This document shows, piece after piece, positions 42,001-50,216 of a stretch of DNA of 64,000 bases. Position 1 is the first letter of the stretch, and each line of letters begins with the position of its first letter. A model generated the notes under the pieces. The model was given only the letters and a program-made list of their open reading frames with translations. It made no database searches and was not told the origin of the DNA. The stretch is from CAXMST01 sp038206985. GTDB taxonomy: Bacteria > Actinomycetota > Thermoleophilia > Solirubrobacterales > 70-9. The position numbers and the translations under genes were made by a program. The stretch lies in contig JBBRAH010000007.1 in NCBI GenBank assembly GCA_038206985.1, forward strand, positions 20,093-84,092. Reading direction: 5' to 3'.

Positions 42001-44839
42001 CGCCGGCCAGGGACCCGCTCTGGGCCTCGATCTCAGCCTCCAGTGACGCGCGCTGCTCGGCCGCGATCGCCTCGATCCCCTCGCGCAGACTGCGCTCGGC
42101 ATCGGCAAGGCGCTGCTCGCTGGCCCGCTCGGCGGCCTCGACCGCTCCCCGGCGTAGCTCTTCGACCGCTTCGGTGAGGCGCCGGTCGATCGTCTCACGG
42201 AACTCTCCCGTCGCGTTCCTGGAGGCGCTCTCAAGCGCCGTCCGCAGTTCGGTGCTCGAACTCTGCTGCTCCGCCGCAAGCCGCTCGATGCCCTCCCCCA
42301 AGGCCTCCGAGACGCGCTCGGAGGCTGTCTCGGTGAGCTCCGTACGCAGTTGTGAGGAGTGCTCGGCGAACTTCTCCTCCAGGCGCTGGGAGTGCCGCTG
42401 CTCGGCCTCCTGCAGATGTCGATCAAGCTCCGCGCGGGCCTCGGCGAGGCGCTCCGCCGCGGTCTGCCCCGCAGCGTCCCGTGCCGACTCGACCGCGCGG
42501 TCGGCGATCTGCTCGCCGCGCTCGTCGAGTACGGCGAGCGAGGCACTGCCGGCCTTTGCGATCGAGCCGCGGATCGCCTCGGCCCTCTCGCCGAGCGCAG
42601 TCAGGGCCTCGGTCCGATCGGCCTCGATCTGCTCGCGGATGGCCTCGATCTGCTCCATGCCGCGGGCAAGCCGCTCCTCGTGGCGAGCCACGAGCCGGGC
42701 GTCGGCGTCGTCGATCGAGCGCTGCAGCTGCGTACTCGCGCGCTCCTCGAGATCTGCGCCAGCCTGATCGAGGGCCGTGGCGATCCGCTCCTCGGCCTCC
42801 GCGCGGCGCTCACTGTCGAGCTTCCCCACCGACTCCCCGAGCCGCTGCTCGGCACCGGCCAGATGCTCGCCCGCGACCCGCTCGGCCTCCTCCGCGGCTG
42901 CCTTGCGGGCGTCCGCGTCGATCGCCACCGCCCGCCCGGCGAGTTCCTCAAGCGCCACCTCGGCCTCGCGGACGATCCGAGCACGGGTTCGCTCAAGCGC
43001 CGCGTCGGCCTCCGCCCGGACCGAAGCGAGACCCTCGCTCGCCCGTGCCACGTCCTCGCCGAAGCTGCCCGCCACCCGCTCCAGGCGCTCTTCCGCTACC
43101 ACCGACTGACGATGCTCTCCCTCTGCCACGGCGGCCGCCGCGGCGGCCTCAAGCCGCGTGATCGCTTCGTGCCGCGCCGATTCGAGCTCCTTGCGAAGAG
43201 CCTGCAGGGCGGTGGACTGGAATTCATCGAGGTCCTTCCGCAGCGTCTCGCGCTCAGCGCCGAAGCCGGACTCGATCTCGGCGCGCTGCTCGGCGCCCGC
43301 AGCGCCCACCTCGCCGCGCAGCTTTTCGAGCGCCGCGGCGATGGCCTCGTCGATGCTCGTCCCCGCACGGGTGAGCAGCGCGTCGGCCTGTGAGTCGATC
43401 TCCTCCCGTGAGGAGGAGATCGTCGCTGCAAGCGCTTCACGGTCGCGTTCGGCCTGGGCGCGTAGCTCGGCGCTCGCTGCCCCCAGCCGCTGCTCTGCGG
43501 CCGCCGCCGCCGCCTCCTCGGCCTTCGCCGCTGCGCTGGACTCGATCTCAGCCGCCTGGGAACGCAGCACCGATGACAGCTTCTCCCCCTCGGCCGCGAT
43601 GCCGAGGCGCAGCGCCTCCAGGCCGGCCTCGAACTCCGAGGCACGCTCCTGCAGCTGTCGCTCGCGATCCCGTTGCGCGGCAACCTGATCGGTTGTCGTG
43701 CGTTGCATCGCCGAACTCAGCTCGGCGGCGCGCCGCTCGATCTTCTCGGCGGTCTCGCTGAGCCGTGCATCGGACGTCCGCTCCAACGAGCCCCGAGCCT
43801 CGCCCAGCTCGATCTCCAACGAACGCCTGAGCTCGGCACCGAGATTCGTCCCCTGGTCGCGAAGCGCGCTCTCCGCACGGGCCAGGGATTCCCTGACGCG
43901 CTCTGCGTTCTCCTCGCGAAGATTGCCGCCCAGCTCCCCGAGGGAACGTTCGAGTTCGGCACGCAGTTGCCCGCTCCGCTCCTCCAGGTTCGATGCCAGG
44001 TCCGTGCCGAGCTTGCGCTCGGCCTCGGTGAGCCGCTCGTCAGCCCGTTCGACGGCCACGGTCTCCGCCATGCCGCGCGCCTTGGCGCCGATCCGCTCGC
44101 CCGCTTCGCGGAGTTCATGGACGGCTGCGTCGATCGCCTCGGCCAGGTCCGCCCGAAGCCGCTCGCCGCCTTCCTCGCCATCGCGGCGCAGCTGCTCGGC
44201 CGCGGCCCGGAGCTGCCCGGAAATCTCCTCGGTGAGCCTTAGTGTCGCTTCCTCCGAGACGACGGTGACGCGGCCCTCGGCCTGTTCGATGGCACGAGCG
44301 ATCTCGGTTCGCGAGCTCTCGAGGACGCCCTCCTCGGTTCGCTCGAGGACCTCCGCGCCAATCGCGCGGACTTCCTTTTCGCCCTGTTTGACTGTCTCCC
44401 GCGCCCGTTCGGCAATCTGCGCGGCAGCCTCGACCTGGGCCTCTTCGACGGCCCTTGCCACTGCTGCGAGGGCGTCGTCGCTCGCTGTGTTGAGGGCCTT
44501 GCGGGTCGCCTCGATCTCATCGGCGGTTCTCTCCGCGACTTCGGCTTCGTGGCCGATTGCCGCCTCCAGCGCCTCCGCCTGTAGCTCGAGGCGCCGCTCA
44601 GCCGTTCGCACGCGTGTGTTGACCCACTGCGAAACCCGGTCCTCGATTCCCCGCGACGCGTGGCCGATGCGCCACTCGATCACCCGGTCGAGAGCGTCGA
44701 GGCGGTCGCGAAGCAACTCGGCATCCGATGCGCGGGCTGGGGCGGGCCGGCCGGACAGTGACTCCGAGTCCCGCGCCATTTCCTCCCTCGCGCGAGCGAT
44801 CCTCGCTGCCGCGTCCTGCTGTTCTCTGCGACGGTCCAT
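39044..44839 (-). CDS. giant proline-free coiled-coil protein (about 1,930 residues)
   Basis: From the ATG at 44839 (MDRRREQQDAAARIARAREEM) the product has 1,931 residues. It is dominated by Ala, Glu, Arg and Leu in heptad order. It contains no cysteine, and the only prolines are P32 and P34, so about 1,895 residues run with no helix breaker. Trp, Tyr and Phe are rare. A central block holds three 161-residue repeats. The architecture is that of a long rod: a scaffold or filament such as Scy/FilP-type actinobacterial cytoskeletal proteins or SMC-like rods, but no ATPase head is present. The true start is uncertain; GTG codons up to about 35 bases upstream would add a short hydrophobic stretch. 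It is divergent from two small coiled-coil genes and upstream of dnaE. Confidence 0.85.
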   Translation of the reverse strand: MDRRREQQDAAARIARAREEMARDSESLSGRPAPARASDAELLRDRLDALDRVIEWRIGHASRGIEDRVSQWVNTRVRTAERRLELQAEALEAAIGHEAEVAERTADEIEATRKALNTASDDALAAVARAVEEAQVEAAAQIAERARETVKQGEKEVRAIGAEVLERTEEGVLESSRTEIARAIEQAEGRVTVVSEEATLRLTEEISGQLRAAAEQLRRDGEEGGERLRADLAEAIDAAVHELREAGERIGAKARGMAETVAVERADERLTEAERKLGTDLASNLEERSGQLRAELERSLGELGGNLREENAERVRESLARAESALRDQGTNLGAELRRSLEIELGEARGSLERTSDARLSETAEKIERRAAELSSAMQRTTTDQVAAQRDRERQLQERASEFEAGLEALRLGIAAEGEKLSSVLRSQAAEIESSAAAKAEEAAAAAAEQRLGAASAELRAQAERDREALAATISSSREEIDSQADALLTRAGTSIDEAIAAALEKLRGEVGAAGAEQRAEIESGFGAERETLRKDLDEFQSTALQALRKELESARHEAITRLEAAAAAAVAEGEHRQSVVAEERLERVAGSFGEDVARASEGLASVRAEADAALERTRARIVREAEVALEELAGRAVAIDADARKAAAEEAERVAGEHLAGAEQRLGESVGKLDSERRAEAEERIATALDQAGADLEERASTQLQRSIDDADARLVARHEERLARGMEQIEAIREQIEADRTEALTALGERAEAIRGSIAKAGSASLAVLDERGEQIADRAVESARDAAGQTAAERLAEARAELDRHLQEAEQRHSQRLEEKFAEHSSQLRTELTETASERVSEALGEGIERLAAEQQSSSTELRTALESASRNATGEFRETIDRRLTEAVEELRRGAVEAAERASEQRLADAERSLREGIEAIAAEQRASLEAEIEAQSGSLAGEVSAQRERAENRIGAEIERLQAASAAELDQIRADVRSAAEQRVETALAEGVAALQKRADDRSEDERRRSEARVEGALERITAETGARIEGAMSTLHESAGHVESDARAAAGEQASAVAQARLDGAYEELRKRLEGDLDGLFKNQRSQIAERLNAELEALVAEAAGQRTALGAEIRALAQNAGDAAAADQERFVRSTRAEVRERIDSTLAEALDSLWGQAAESSESQRSESEARIEAAVQRITGDTEQRIDAIMDSLAETAGRVERDALAAASEQAEAVAGRRLEGVYERLQERLDSGLEDRLGRQRVEIAGRLNEELEALVTEAQTVRADLSSGVSEDLERLRSESRSELNRLGEELSAANAERLTQAIDVSTGDLRERAAEEEARRAEEGEARVQAAVERIETDTEAIVDSLAETAGRIERDALAVATEQAEVVATRRLEAVHEELTGMVDAELKRMAEQQERQVENHRARVEAAMASDSEELSRALETRIEERNSAAAQELETRLAERATEHEQTLLAAVARDSEAAAERAAAGLEAGLEETSERVIAARLAEAERTLRAEAETSIAGLGEQLQESAARTHEQLLEGAAQAREQLAESSAQIQDRLSREAAESRGVIEEAFRVAREEIERAADERIAAQREQLSGRIDERLIAARSELAEQSDEQLRAIGERSAETVEAQLEESRRALFGDFESRVKDESAAGEQRLGEALERAVSEARERSASELAAAIRAELQTEAEARKGELAVAAEGSHAELDKLIEEARGRLDAGIGERVDAAVGEAATAATERMEQRSRELEQAVASLREELSKKSLQKERERLQSDQERAVTLQREALSEEASRIRASLEASSAESSAGAERRLAKLLDEFRHEVEEQRRAVASELREELRADAAAAAEATLAERGAELERRAREEVRVAEIAAAKRIEAAAADAERHIAAADAAQERELRIREKGDAAREESERRVRAAERRLADVLGMLETNDH
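40550..41794 (-). repeat. tandem 483-bp in-frame repeats in the giant coiled-coil gene
   Basis: Three copies begin at 41794, 41311 and 40828, exactly 483 bases (161 codons, 23 heptads) apart. Each opens with an EAR[VI]xxAxxRI segment, followed in copies two and three by DSLAETAGR[VI]ERDALA and then by RRLE. The third copy lacks four residues near its start and fades out after about 90 residues. The segment just before the first copy (RVETALAEGVAALQKRADD) resembles the end of a unit, so a fourth, more diverged copy may precede it. Confidence 0.75.
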
Positions 44840-44972
44840 GTGCACCGCATGGTCCAACAAGAGCGGCACCACCGCAACCAGAATTGCGTCGCTGGGTGGG
44901 TTTCTCCAAGGTCGGCTCCCTCGATGCACGTCGTCGCCGGTTCCAGACTCTCCCGCCCAACGGGCACCTAAG

Positions 44973-45380
44973 ATGGCAACCGTGGCACCGTCGAGCGTCG
45001 CAGAGATCCACATCGCGCTTGTGGAACGTCGGCGCCAGGCGAGCCGGGCTCTCGAACGGGCCGAGCTCGAGGCCGAAATGCTTCAGGCCGGTGCCGAAGC
45101 GTTGGTGATCCAGGTTGCTCGGGCCCGTGTGCGTGAAATCGAGGAGGTTCGCGATGCGATCGCAGACGGGATGGAACGGATCAACGCCGGCTACCCGGCA
45201 TTGATCGAGGCCCTCGCGGCCTCCTCAAAGCGACTGATGCAAGCGGCCGGCTCGGCTGACTTCTCACCGCCGAGGTGGCCGACTGACCTGAACACCCGTG
45301 TCGATTCTCGTCTCTCCGGCCCAATGGAGGACAGATCGACGGCCGGGAAGGATACACCCGGCAGGCCCCCGTCAGGTTAG
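44973..45380 (+). CDS. small coiled-coil protein, 135 residues
   Basis: The ATG at 44973 opens a 135-residue protein. Residues about 7-95 form a continuous amphipathic helix (SVAEIHIALVERRRQASRALERAE, then EMLQAGAEALVIQVARARVREIEEVRDAI) with a heptad-like pattern. Residues 96-135 are a polar, Pro/Ser-rich tail. No family is recognised. The frame is open far upstream, but that part is antisense to the giant coiled-coil gene and I rejected it. It is divergent from that gene by 133 bases and 27 bases upstream of the DivIVA-like gene, suggesting one functional unit. Confidence 0.65.
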   Translation: MATVAPSSVAEIHIALVERRRQASRALERAELEAEMLQAGAEALVIQVARARVREIEEVRDAIADGMERINAGYPALIEALAASSKRLMQAAGSADFSPPRWPTDLNTRVDSRLSGPMEDRSTAGKDTPGRPPSG

Positions 45381-45407
45381 ACTGAGCGGACTTGCCCCGG
45401 TGGCAAG

Positions 45408-46160
45408 ATGAGCATGGAACCAACCAATCGACAGCAGCCGATCGCTGAGCAGCGGCTCACCTCCCGATCCCCGGTGGAGCCGGGCCGTTCCACGCTACGC
45501 GACTACCGACATGGTCCGGTCACGGGTCATCTGCAGACGGTGATTGAGGCTGCCGAGCGGGCCGCCGATGCGATTCGTGCCGATGCCGAGGCGCAGGCGA
45601 GACGGCACCTGACCGATGCCCAGCAGAAGGCGGACCGCCTAACGGCCGAGCGCCTGCGGCAGATCGCGGAGGTTACTGACGAGTTGATCGAGCACGCCAC
45701 CGTAGTCAAAGAGCATTCTGAGTCGATGGTTGCGGCCCTTGAACGCGCGATCAGCGCGATCAGCGACGGGCCTGACGATCGGCCGCTCACGGCCGAGGAC
45801 TCCGATGCCGGCGATCCAACTCCGGAACTCAACGTTGCCGCCGACTCGGCGCCTGCTCAGGGGCCTGTGCCGGTTGCCCCGCCAGTCCAGATCGAAGAAG
45901 TGCCGAGCGAGCCGGCCTCGGCAGAATCCGAGCAGGTCGCCGGGCGAAGCACCGGAGACGCGGATACCAGGGAACCGGATGAACCGCCGATTATTGGCGC
46001 TCAGCTCGACTCCGGGCCGGGGCCGAGGACCGCGGCACTGCTCCGCGCCACCCAGATGGCAATCTCAGGCTCCGACCGTGAGACGGTCGGGGCAACGATC
46101 TGGTCCGAGTTCGGGATCGACCCGAGTCGCGTGCTCGATCAGGTCTTCGCCGCCGGCTAG
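45408..46160 (+). CDS. DivIVA-like coiled-coil protein
   Basis: This 250-residue protein has an N-terminal disordered segment and then a coiled coil (about 42-125, LQTVIEAAERAADAIRADAEAQARRHLTDAQQKADRLTAE...), like the C-terminal helices of DivIVA/Wag31 and related cell-pole proteins. A Pro/Glu-rich linker (about 128-205) leads to a compact C-terminal motif, ATQMAISGSDRETVGATIWSEFGIDPSRVLDQVF. That motif resembles a short helical domain found at the end of other actinobacterial coiled-coil proteins. The start ATG abuts a small hairpin (CTTGCC/GGCAAG, 45391-45407), and TAGACT at 45378-45383 is a possible -10. It is probably a partner of the neighbouring coiled-coil proteins. Confidence 0.7.
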   Translation: MSMEPTNRQQPIAEQRLTSRSPVEPGRSTLRDYRHGPVTGHLQTVIEAAERAADAIRADAEAQARRHLTDAQQKADRLTAERLRQIAEVTDELIEHATVVKEHSESMVAALERAISAISDGPDDRPLTAEDSDAGDPTPELNVAADSAPAQGPVPVAPPVQIEEVPSEPASAESEQVAGRSTGDADTREPDEPPIIGAQLDSGPGPRTAALLRATQMAISGSDRETVGATIWSEFGIDPSRVLDQVFAAG

Positions 46161-46206
46161 CCGTAGTTCCCAACCAACTCTCCCGCTCGCGCCACGGGTC
46201 ACCGGA

Positions 46207-47844
46207 TCAGTGACCACCATCGCTTTCGCGTGCGACCGTTGCGGACACCGGGATTGGACTCACCTGGAGTTCCGGCACGGGAGCCGACGCGGGAGCCTCA
46301 GGCTGACGCGCCGCCGCTTCGAGGTGTGCGGCGTGGAGGCGCGAGACCTGTTCGACCCGGTCGCCGCCGCCGATCAGGAACTCCGGGTGCGGGGCACGTA
46401 TCGGACGGTGCGCATCCTTGGCAGCAATCACCAGAGTCTCGATCATGATCAAGGTATCCGCAAGGATGCTGCGGTGTTTCAAGTAGAACAGGTCGTGGCA
46501 GAGCTTCCAAGCCGTGCCGAGTTCGGAGCCGGCGTACCCGCATCGAACCTGAGCCCAGCCGGTGACGCCCGGCTTGACCAGAAGCCGCCGCTTGTAGTGC
46601 GGCAGCGCGCGCTCAAGCTCGGAGATGATCTCCGGGCGCTCAGGTCGCGGGCCAACCAACGACATCTCGCCCCGCAGCACGTTGAAGATCTGGGGAAGTT
46701 CGTCGATGTGCGTTCGCCGCAGGATGCGCCCCATGAACGTGACCCGGCTGTCACCCGCGACGCTCCACTGGGCTCCGCCGGACTCAGCGTCCTCGGCCAT
46801 CGTGCGTAGTTTGAGAATGTCGTACTCGCGGCCGACCTCACCCACGCGGCGCTGCCGGTAGAAGATCGACCCCCCGTCGCCAAGCTTGATCCCGATCGCG
46901 GCGAGCCCGATCAGCGGCAGCGCGACGAGCGCAACCAGGCACGCCCCGATGAGGTCGAAGGCGCGCTTCGAGAGCGGGGCGGTCGTTTCGAAGCTCGGGT
47001 GCTTCATGTACAGAAACCAGTCACTCCCGATCGTGCCGAGGGGAACGTGTCCGAACAACTGCTCGTAGAACTGACTGCCATCGATCAGCCGGACAGGGAG
47101 ATCGACACACCCAATTGCGACCTCGTCGTACGCCGCACGGCTCAACTGCCTGTCGTCTGACCCCGGGCCCCGGACCAGAAGGTCGATCTCATGCTCGCTG
47201 ATCGCCGCGCGGATCGAGTTGATGGTCTGCTCCTGCTCCTTCTCGTCCCCGTTATCCAAGCAGTCTCCGACGTTGAGCCAGCCGATGACCTCGATCGGCT
47301 CGGTACTCCCGGTCGCGAGCTCCCGGCGCAGGCCGGCGGCGAAGCTCGGTGCGGCGAGGACCGCAATCCGCAACGGTCGCGCCCGGGTAAGCACAGTGCT
47401 ACCAAGCTCGACCGCGAGCGCGGCGGCAACCGCCAGACCTGTCGCTGAGGCCAACGTCCCGAGCGCCAGCCCGTCGGCGCCGGCGAGCACGAACATGACT
47501 GCGACGAACCCCCCGACCGCAGGCGGCAGCGTCGCCACGAAATAGCGTGAAAACGGCATCAACCGGTGCGGATAGGTGGAACGGCGGAGCAGGCCGGCCG
47601 TGAGGAGGATCGCGGTTGCCAGGGCCGAGCCGCCAGCCAGGGTCGCGACCCCAAATCCTCCGAGCACAAGCGTTCCCACGATTGCGGCCAGGGCGGGGAT
47701 TACGACCTGGGCGGCACGAATCCGCCGTCGGCGAGCCAACCCTTTTGGCTCCAGGAACAGCTCGGAGCGAGTGTGGCGGTAGGCGGTCGGCGCAGGGGCG
47801 ACGCCTTGTGAGGGAAACGGAAACGGAATGGACATACGAGACAT
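46207..47844 (-). CDS. polyprenyl-phosphate sugar-1-phosphate transferase (priming enzyme)
   Basis: Starts polysaccharide repeat units by loading a sugar phosphate on undecaprenyl phosphate. Of 545 residues, the N-terminal part has four or five membrane helices (about 30-150) and a CoA-binding-like domain. The C-terminal bacterial sugar transferase domain (about 345-530) has KRAFDLIGACLVALVALPLIG, FYRQRRVGEVGREYDILKLRTM, RRTHIDELPQIFNVLRGEMSLVGPRPERPE and KPGVTGWAQVRCGY. The ATG at 47844 is preceded by AAGGGGG. The conserved YGSG-like box reads CGYAGS here. The sugar cannot be predicted. Confidence 0.93.
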   Translation of the reverse strand: MSRMSIPFPFPSQGVAPAPTAYRHTRSELFLEPKGLARRRRIRAAQVVIPALAAIVGTLVLGGFGVATLAGGSALATAILLTAGLLRRSTYPHRLMPFSRYFVATLPPAVGGFVAVMFVLAGADGLALGTLASATGLAVAAALAVELGSTVLTRARPLRIAVLAAPSFAAGLRRELATGSTEPIEVIGWLNVGDCLDNGDEKEQEQTINSIRAAISEHEIDLLVRGPGSDDRQLSRAAYDEVAIGCVDLPVRLIDGSQFYEQLFGHVPLGTIGSDWFLYMKHPSFETTAPLSKRAFDLIGACLVALVALPLIGLAAIGIKLGDGGSIFYRQRRVGEVGREYDILKLRTMAEDAESGGAQWSVAGDSRVTFMGRILRRTHIDELPQIFNVLRGEMSLVGPRPERPEIISELERALPHYKRRLLVKPGVTGWAQVRCGYAGSELGTAWKLCHDLFYLKHRSILADTLIMIETLVIAAKDAHRPIRAPHPEFLIGGGDRVEQVSRLHAAHLEAAARQPEAPASAPVPELQVSPIPVSATVARESDGGH

Positions 47845-47957
47845 CGAGTCCCCCTTGGCCAAGTATTCAACCGTGCTTTGAAACGGCCTACAACGGTCCC
47901 CTGGATCGGCTGGCCCAGCCGCAAGGAGTCGTCCGGGAACGGTTTCGGACGATGCGG

Positions 47958-47986
47958 AGACTCCCACAAATGCAGCCGATTGTCAA
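47958..47986 (-). promoter_or_regulatory. predicted promoter of the sugar transferase gene
   Basis: The minus strand has a consensus -35 TTGACA (47981-47986) and, 17 bases on, GAGTCT (47958-47963), which matches the -10 at its two most conserved positions. Transcription would start near 47950, giving a leader of about 105 bases. Confidence 0.45.
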
Positions 47987-48029
47987 CTGAATTACGGCAA
48001 CCCAACCGCGAATCGTCTTGCCGGTGTAC

Positions 48030-48182
48030 TCAGCCTTCCTTCGCTTCGCGCGAGGCCAGCACGTAGCCGAGAGTCACAGTAATCGCGACGCCGAGAACGG
48101 TCGCGATCCTGAGCTGGCGCCTGAAACGAACTCGGATAAAGGATACGACCAGGCGCCCGATTGCCTCATAGAAGGGTTTCAT
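48030..48182 (-). CDS. 50-residue single-pass membrane peptide
   Basis: The frame from the ATG at 48182 encodes a basic amphipathic N-terminus (KPFYEAIGRLVVSFIRVRFR) and one membrane helix (IATVLGVAITVTLGYVL, about 29-45), with a charged end. Such small envelope peptides are common in actinobacteria. It sits 33 bases downstream of argG on the same strand. The ribosome site is weak, so this call is tentative. Confidence 0.5.
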   Translation of the reverse strand: MKPFYEAIGRLVVSFIRVRFRRQLRIATVLGVAITVTLGYVLASREAKEG

Positions 48183-48214
48183 CTCAAGTCCACCGTACCC
48201 GCTGCCCGGCGTTC

Positions 48215-49480
48215 TCAACCCCCGCCGGCCTCTCGTGCCCTGCGAGCCATCCTGCTCGGCAGCGAGAACAGCTCGATGAACCCGGGGCTGGCCTGCTGGC
48301 TGAACTCGCCGCCCGACTCGCCGAAGCTTGCAAGCGACTTGTCATAGAGAGCGTTGGGCGAACTGCGCGCCACGACAGTCGCCATGCCCTTGTAAACCTT
48401 GATGGTGGCCTCACCGGTGACGAACCGGTTTGCCGACTCCATGTAAGCGTCAAGATCCTCCCGGAGCGGCTCGTACCAGAGGCCGGCGTAACAGAGGTAC
48501 GCCCACTGGTTCTCGAGCGGCACCTTGAAGTTGTTCTGGTGGATCGTCGAGACGAGCTTCTCGACTTCCCGATGTGCCGGCATGATGATCGCCGCCGCGG
48601 GAACCTCGTAGAGATCCCGAACCTTGAGGCCGACGATCCGGTCCTCGATGTGATCCACGATCCCAACACCGTGCCTACAGCCGAGCGCCGCTACCCGCTC
48701 AATGAGCTCGACCAGGGGCAGCTGCTCGCCGTCGAGACTGACCGGCGTACCGGCCTCGAAACCGACCCGGACCAGCTCCGGCTCGTCCGGTGCGAGCTCT
48801 GGACGCGTGACCAGCTGAAAGACGTCGTCCGGCGGCGGCTGGTCGAGATCCTCGATCGCTCGCCCCTCCGAAGAGCGTCCCCAGAGGTTGTCGTCGATCG
48901 AGTAGGGCGGGGCCTCCGTGCCTCCCGAGATCGGAATCCCGTGCTCACGGGCGTAGGCGATCTCCTCGTCGCGGCCCATTCGCCACTCCCGCACCGGCGC
49001 CAGCACCTTCAGTTCGGGGGCCAGGGTCGCAACGGTCGTCTCGATCCGAACCTGATCGTTGCCCTTGCCCGTGCAGCCGTGAGCAATCGTGTCACAGCCG
49101 TGCTCGCGCGCCTGCTCGACGGCGAGCCTGGCGATCAGGGGTCGGCCGAGCGCGGTGAACAGCGGGTAGCCGCCACCGTAGAGGGCGTTTGCTTTGATCG
49201 CCGGCAACACGTAGTCGGCGGCGAACTCCTCCCGTGCATCGATGACGATGGCGTCCAGGGCACCGAGATCCCTGGCCTTGCCGGTGACCGCCGAGTAGTC
49301 CTCGTCCGGCTGGCCGAGATTGACGGTCAGCGTGACGATCTCCGCCCCGTAGCGCTCCTGGATCCAGTGCAGCATCACGCTCGTATCGAGGCCTCCGGAG
49401 TAGAGCAGCAAAACCCGCCCAACCGACGCGGGGTCGGCTTCATATGAAGAGGTCGTCGTGCTGCGAAACTCAGTGGCCAA
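48215..49480 (-). CDS. argG: argininosuccinate synthase
   Basis: Joins citrulline and aspartate with ATP in arginine synthesis. It has about 421 residues from the TTG at 49480; the N-terminal ATP motif LLLYSGGLDTSVMLHWI fixes the region of the start, but upstream ATGs at 49534-49537 are possible. HGCTGKGNDQVRIE, the citrulline/Asp-binding SIDDNLWGRSSEG and the C-terminal YLCYAGLWYEPLREDLDAYME match the family. It stands alone, without other arg genes, inside the envelope locus. It is divergent from the sortase gene. Confidence 0.95.
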   Translation of the reverse strand: MATEFRSTTTSSYEADPASVGRVLLLYSGGLDTSVMLHWIQERYGAEIVTLTVNLGQPDEDYSAVTGKARDLGALDAIVIDAREEFAADYVLPAIKANALYGGGYPLFTALGRPLIARLAVEQAREHGCDTIAHGCTGKGNDQVRIETTVATLAPELKVLAPVREWRMGRDEEIAYAREHGIPISGGTEAPPYSIDDNLWGRSSEGRAIEDLDQPPPDDVFQLVTRPELAPDEPELVRVGFEAGTPVSLDGEQLPLVELIERVAALGCRHGVGIVDHIEDRIVGLKVRDLYEVPAAAIIMPAHREVEKLVSTIHQNNFKVPLENQWAYLCYAGLWYEPLREDLDAYMESANRFVTGEATIKVYKGMATVVARSSPNALYDKSLASFGESGGEFSQQASPGFIELFSLPSRMARRAREAGGG

Positions 49481-49547
49481 GGCGGGGAGTATGCCGTTCT
49501 TCGCCGCCAGCCGATGCCCGCTCCCCCGGTCCGCCATCATCCAGGGG

Positions 49548-50216
49548 ATGCGCCGCCTGTTCAACATCCTCGCCGTCGCGCTGATCACCGCCGGCGGCGT
49601 CATCCTGACCGACGCCGCAATCACGCTGGCCTGGGAGGAGCCGCTAACGGCGCTCTACACCGAGCGGCAGCAGAGCCGTGCAGCCGGTGAGCTGGATGAC
49701 ATCTTCGCGTCGTTTAAGGAAGAGCTGATCGAACCCGAGAAGCAAAGCCGGCCAGGCACGAACATCCAGCAATCCCGAAGACGGGCGGCAGCGTTCGCCG
49801 AAACGCTCGAGCAGGGCAAGCCCATCGGCCGGATCGAGGAGGACTCCGCCGACATCGATCTGGTCGTACTCGAGGGCACGGACACCGAGACTCTGAAAGG
49901 AGGCCCAGGACACTATCCGGAAACGGCCCTGCCCGGCCAGGGTAAGACGATCGGCATCGCCGGCCACCGGACGACCTACGGTGCACCCTTCTCCAAGCTC
50001 GACGAAATCGAGGTCGGCGATCGCATCGTGATCGAGATGCCCTACGGGACATATACCTACAGGACCGAGAAGACCAAGATCGTCGACGCCAACGCGACCG
50101 AGGTAGTTAGGGACATCGGACGTGAGCGCCTCGTCCTCACCGCCTGCCACCCCCGTTACAGCGCCGCTCAGCGCTATGTGATTTTCGGCGAGCTGGTCGA
50201 GTTCGAAACACCCTGA
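49548..50216 (+). CDS. class D/E-like sortase
   Basis: This transpeptidase cleaves a sorting signal and links the protein to the cell wall. Of 222 residues, one N-terminal membrane anchor (about 5-27) is followed by a stalk and then the beta-barrel catalytic domain (about 100-220). The triad is complete: H140 (IAGHRTTYG), C200 (VLTACHP) and R209 (YSAAQR). A likely substrate with an LPFTG signal is encoded 1 kb away. The start is uncertain: GGGG directly abuts this ATG. The 3' end overlaps the convergent epimerase gene by 43 bases. Confidence 0.9.
   Translation: MRRLFNILAVALITAGGVILTDAAITLAWEEPLTALYTERQQSRAAGELDDIFASFKEELIEPEKQSRPGTNIQQSRRRAAAFAETLEQGKPIGRIEEDSADIDLVVLEGTDTETLKGGPGHYPETALPGQGKTIGIAGHRTTYGAPFSKLDEIEVGDRIVIEMPYGTYTYRTEKTKIVDANATEVVRDIGRERLVLTACHPRYSAAQRYVIFGELVEFETP

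Noticed and set aside
40253..42046. Long open frame of about 600 codons on the plus strand across the giant coiled-coil gene
   Set aside because: It is antisense to a heptad-patterned protein. Leu/Gly/Arg-rich composition without domains is the expected mirror of GAG/GCC-rich codons.
45408..46809. Plus-strand frame continuing past the DivIVA-like gene into the sugar transferase region (45730-46809)
   Set aside because: It is in another frame from the coiled-coil protein and antisense to the conserved sugar transferase. It is low-complexity Arg/Ser/Pro.
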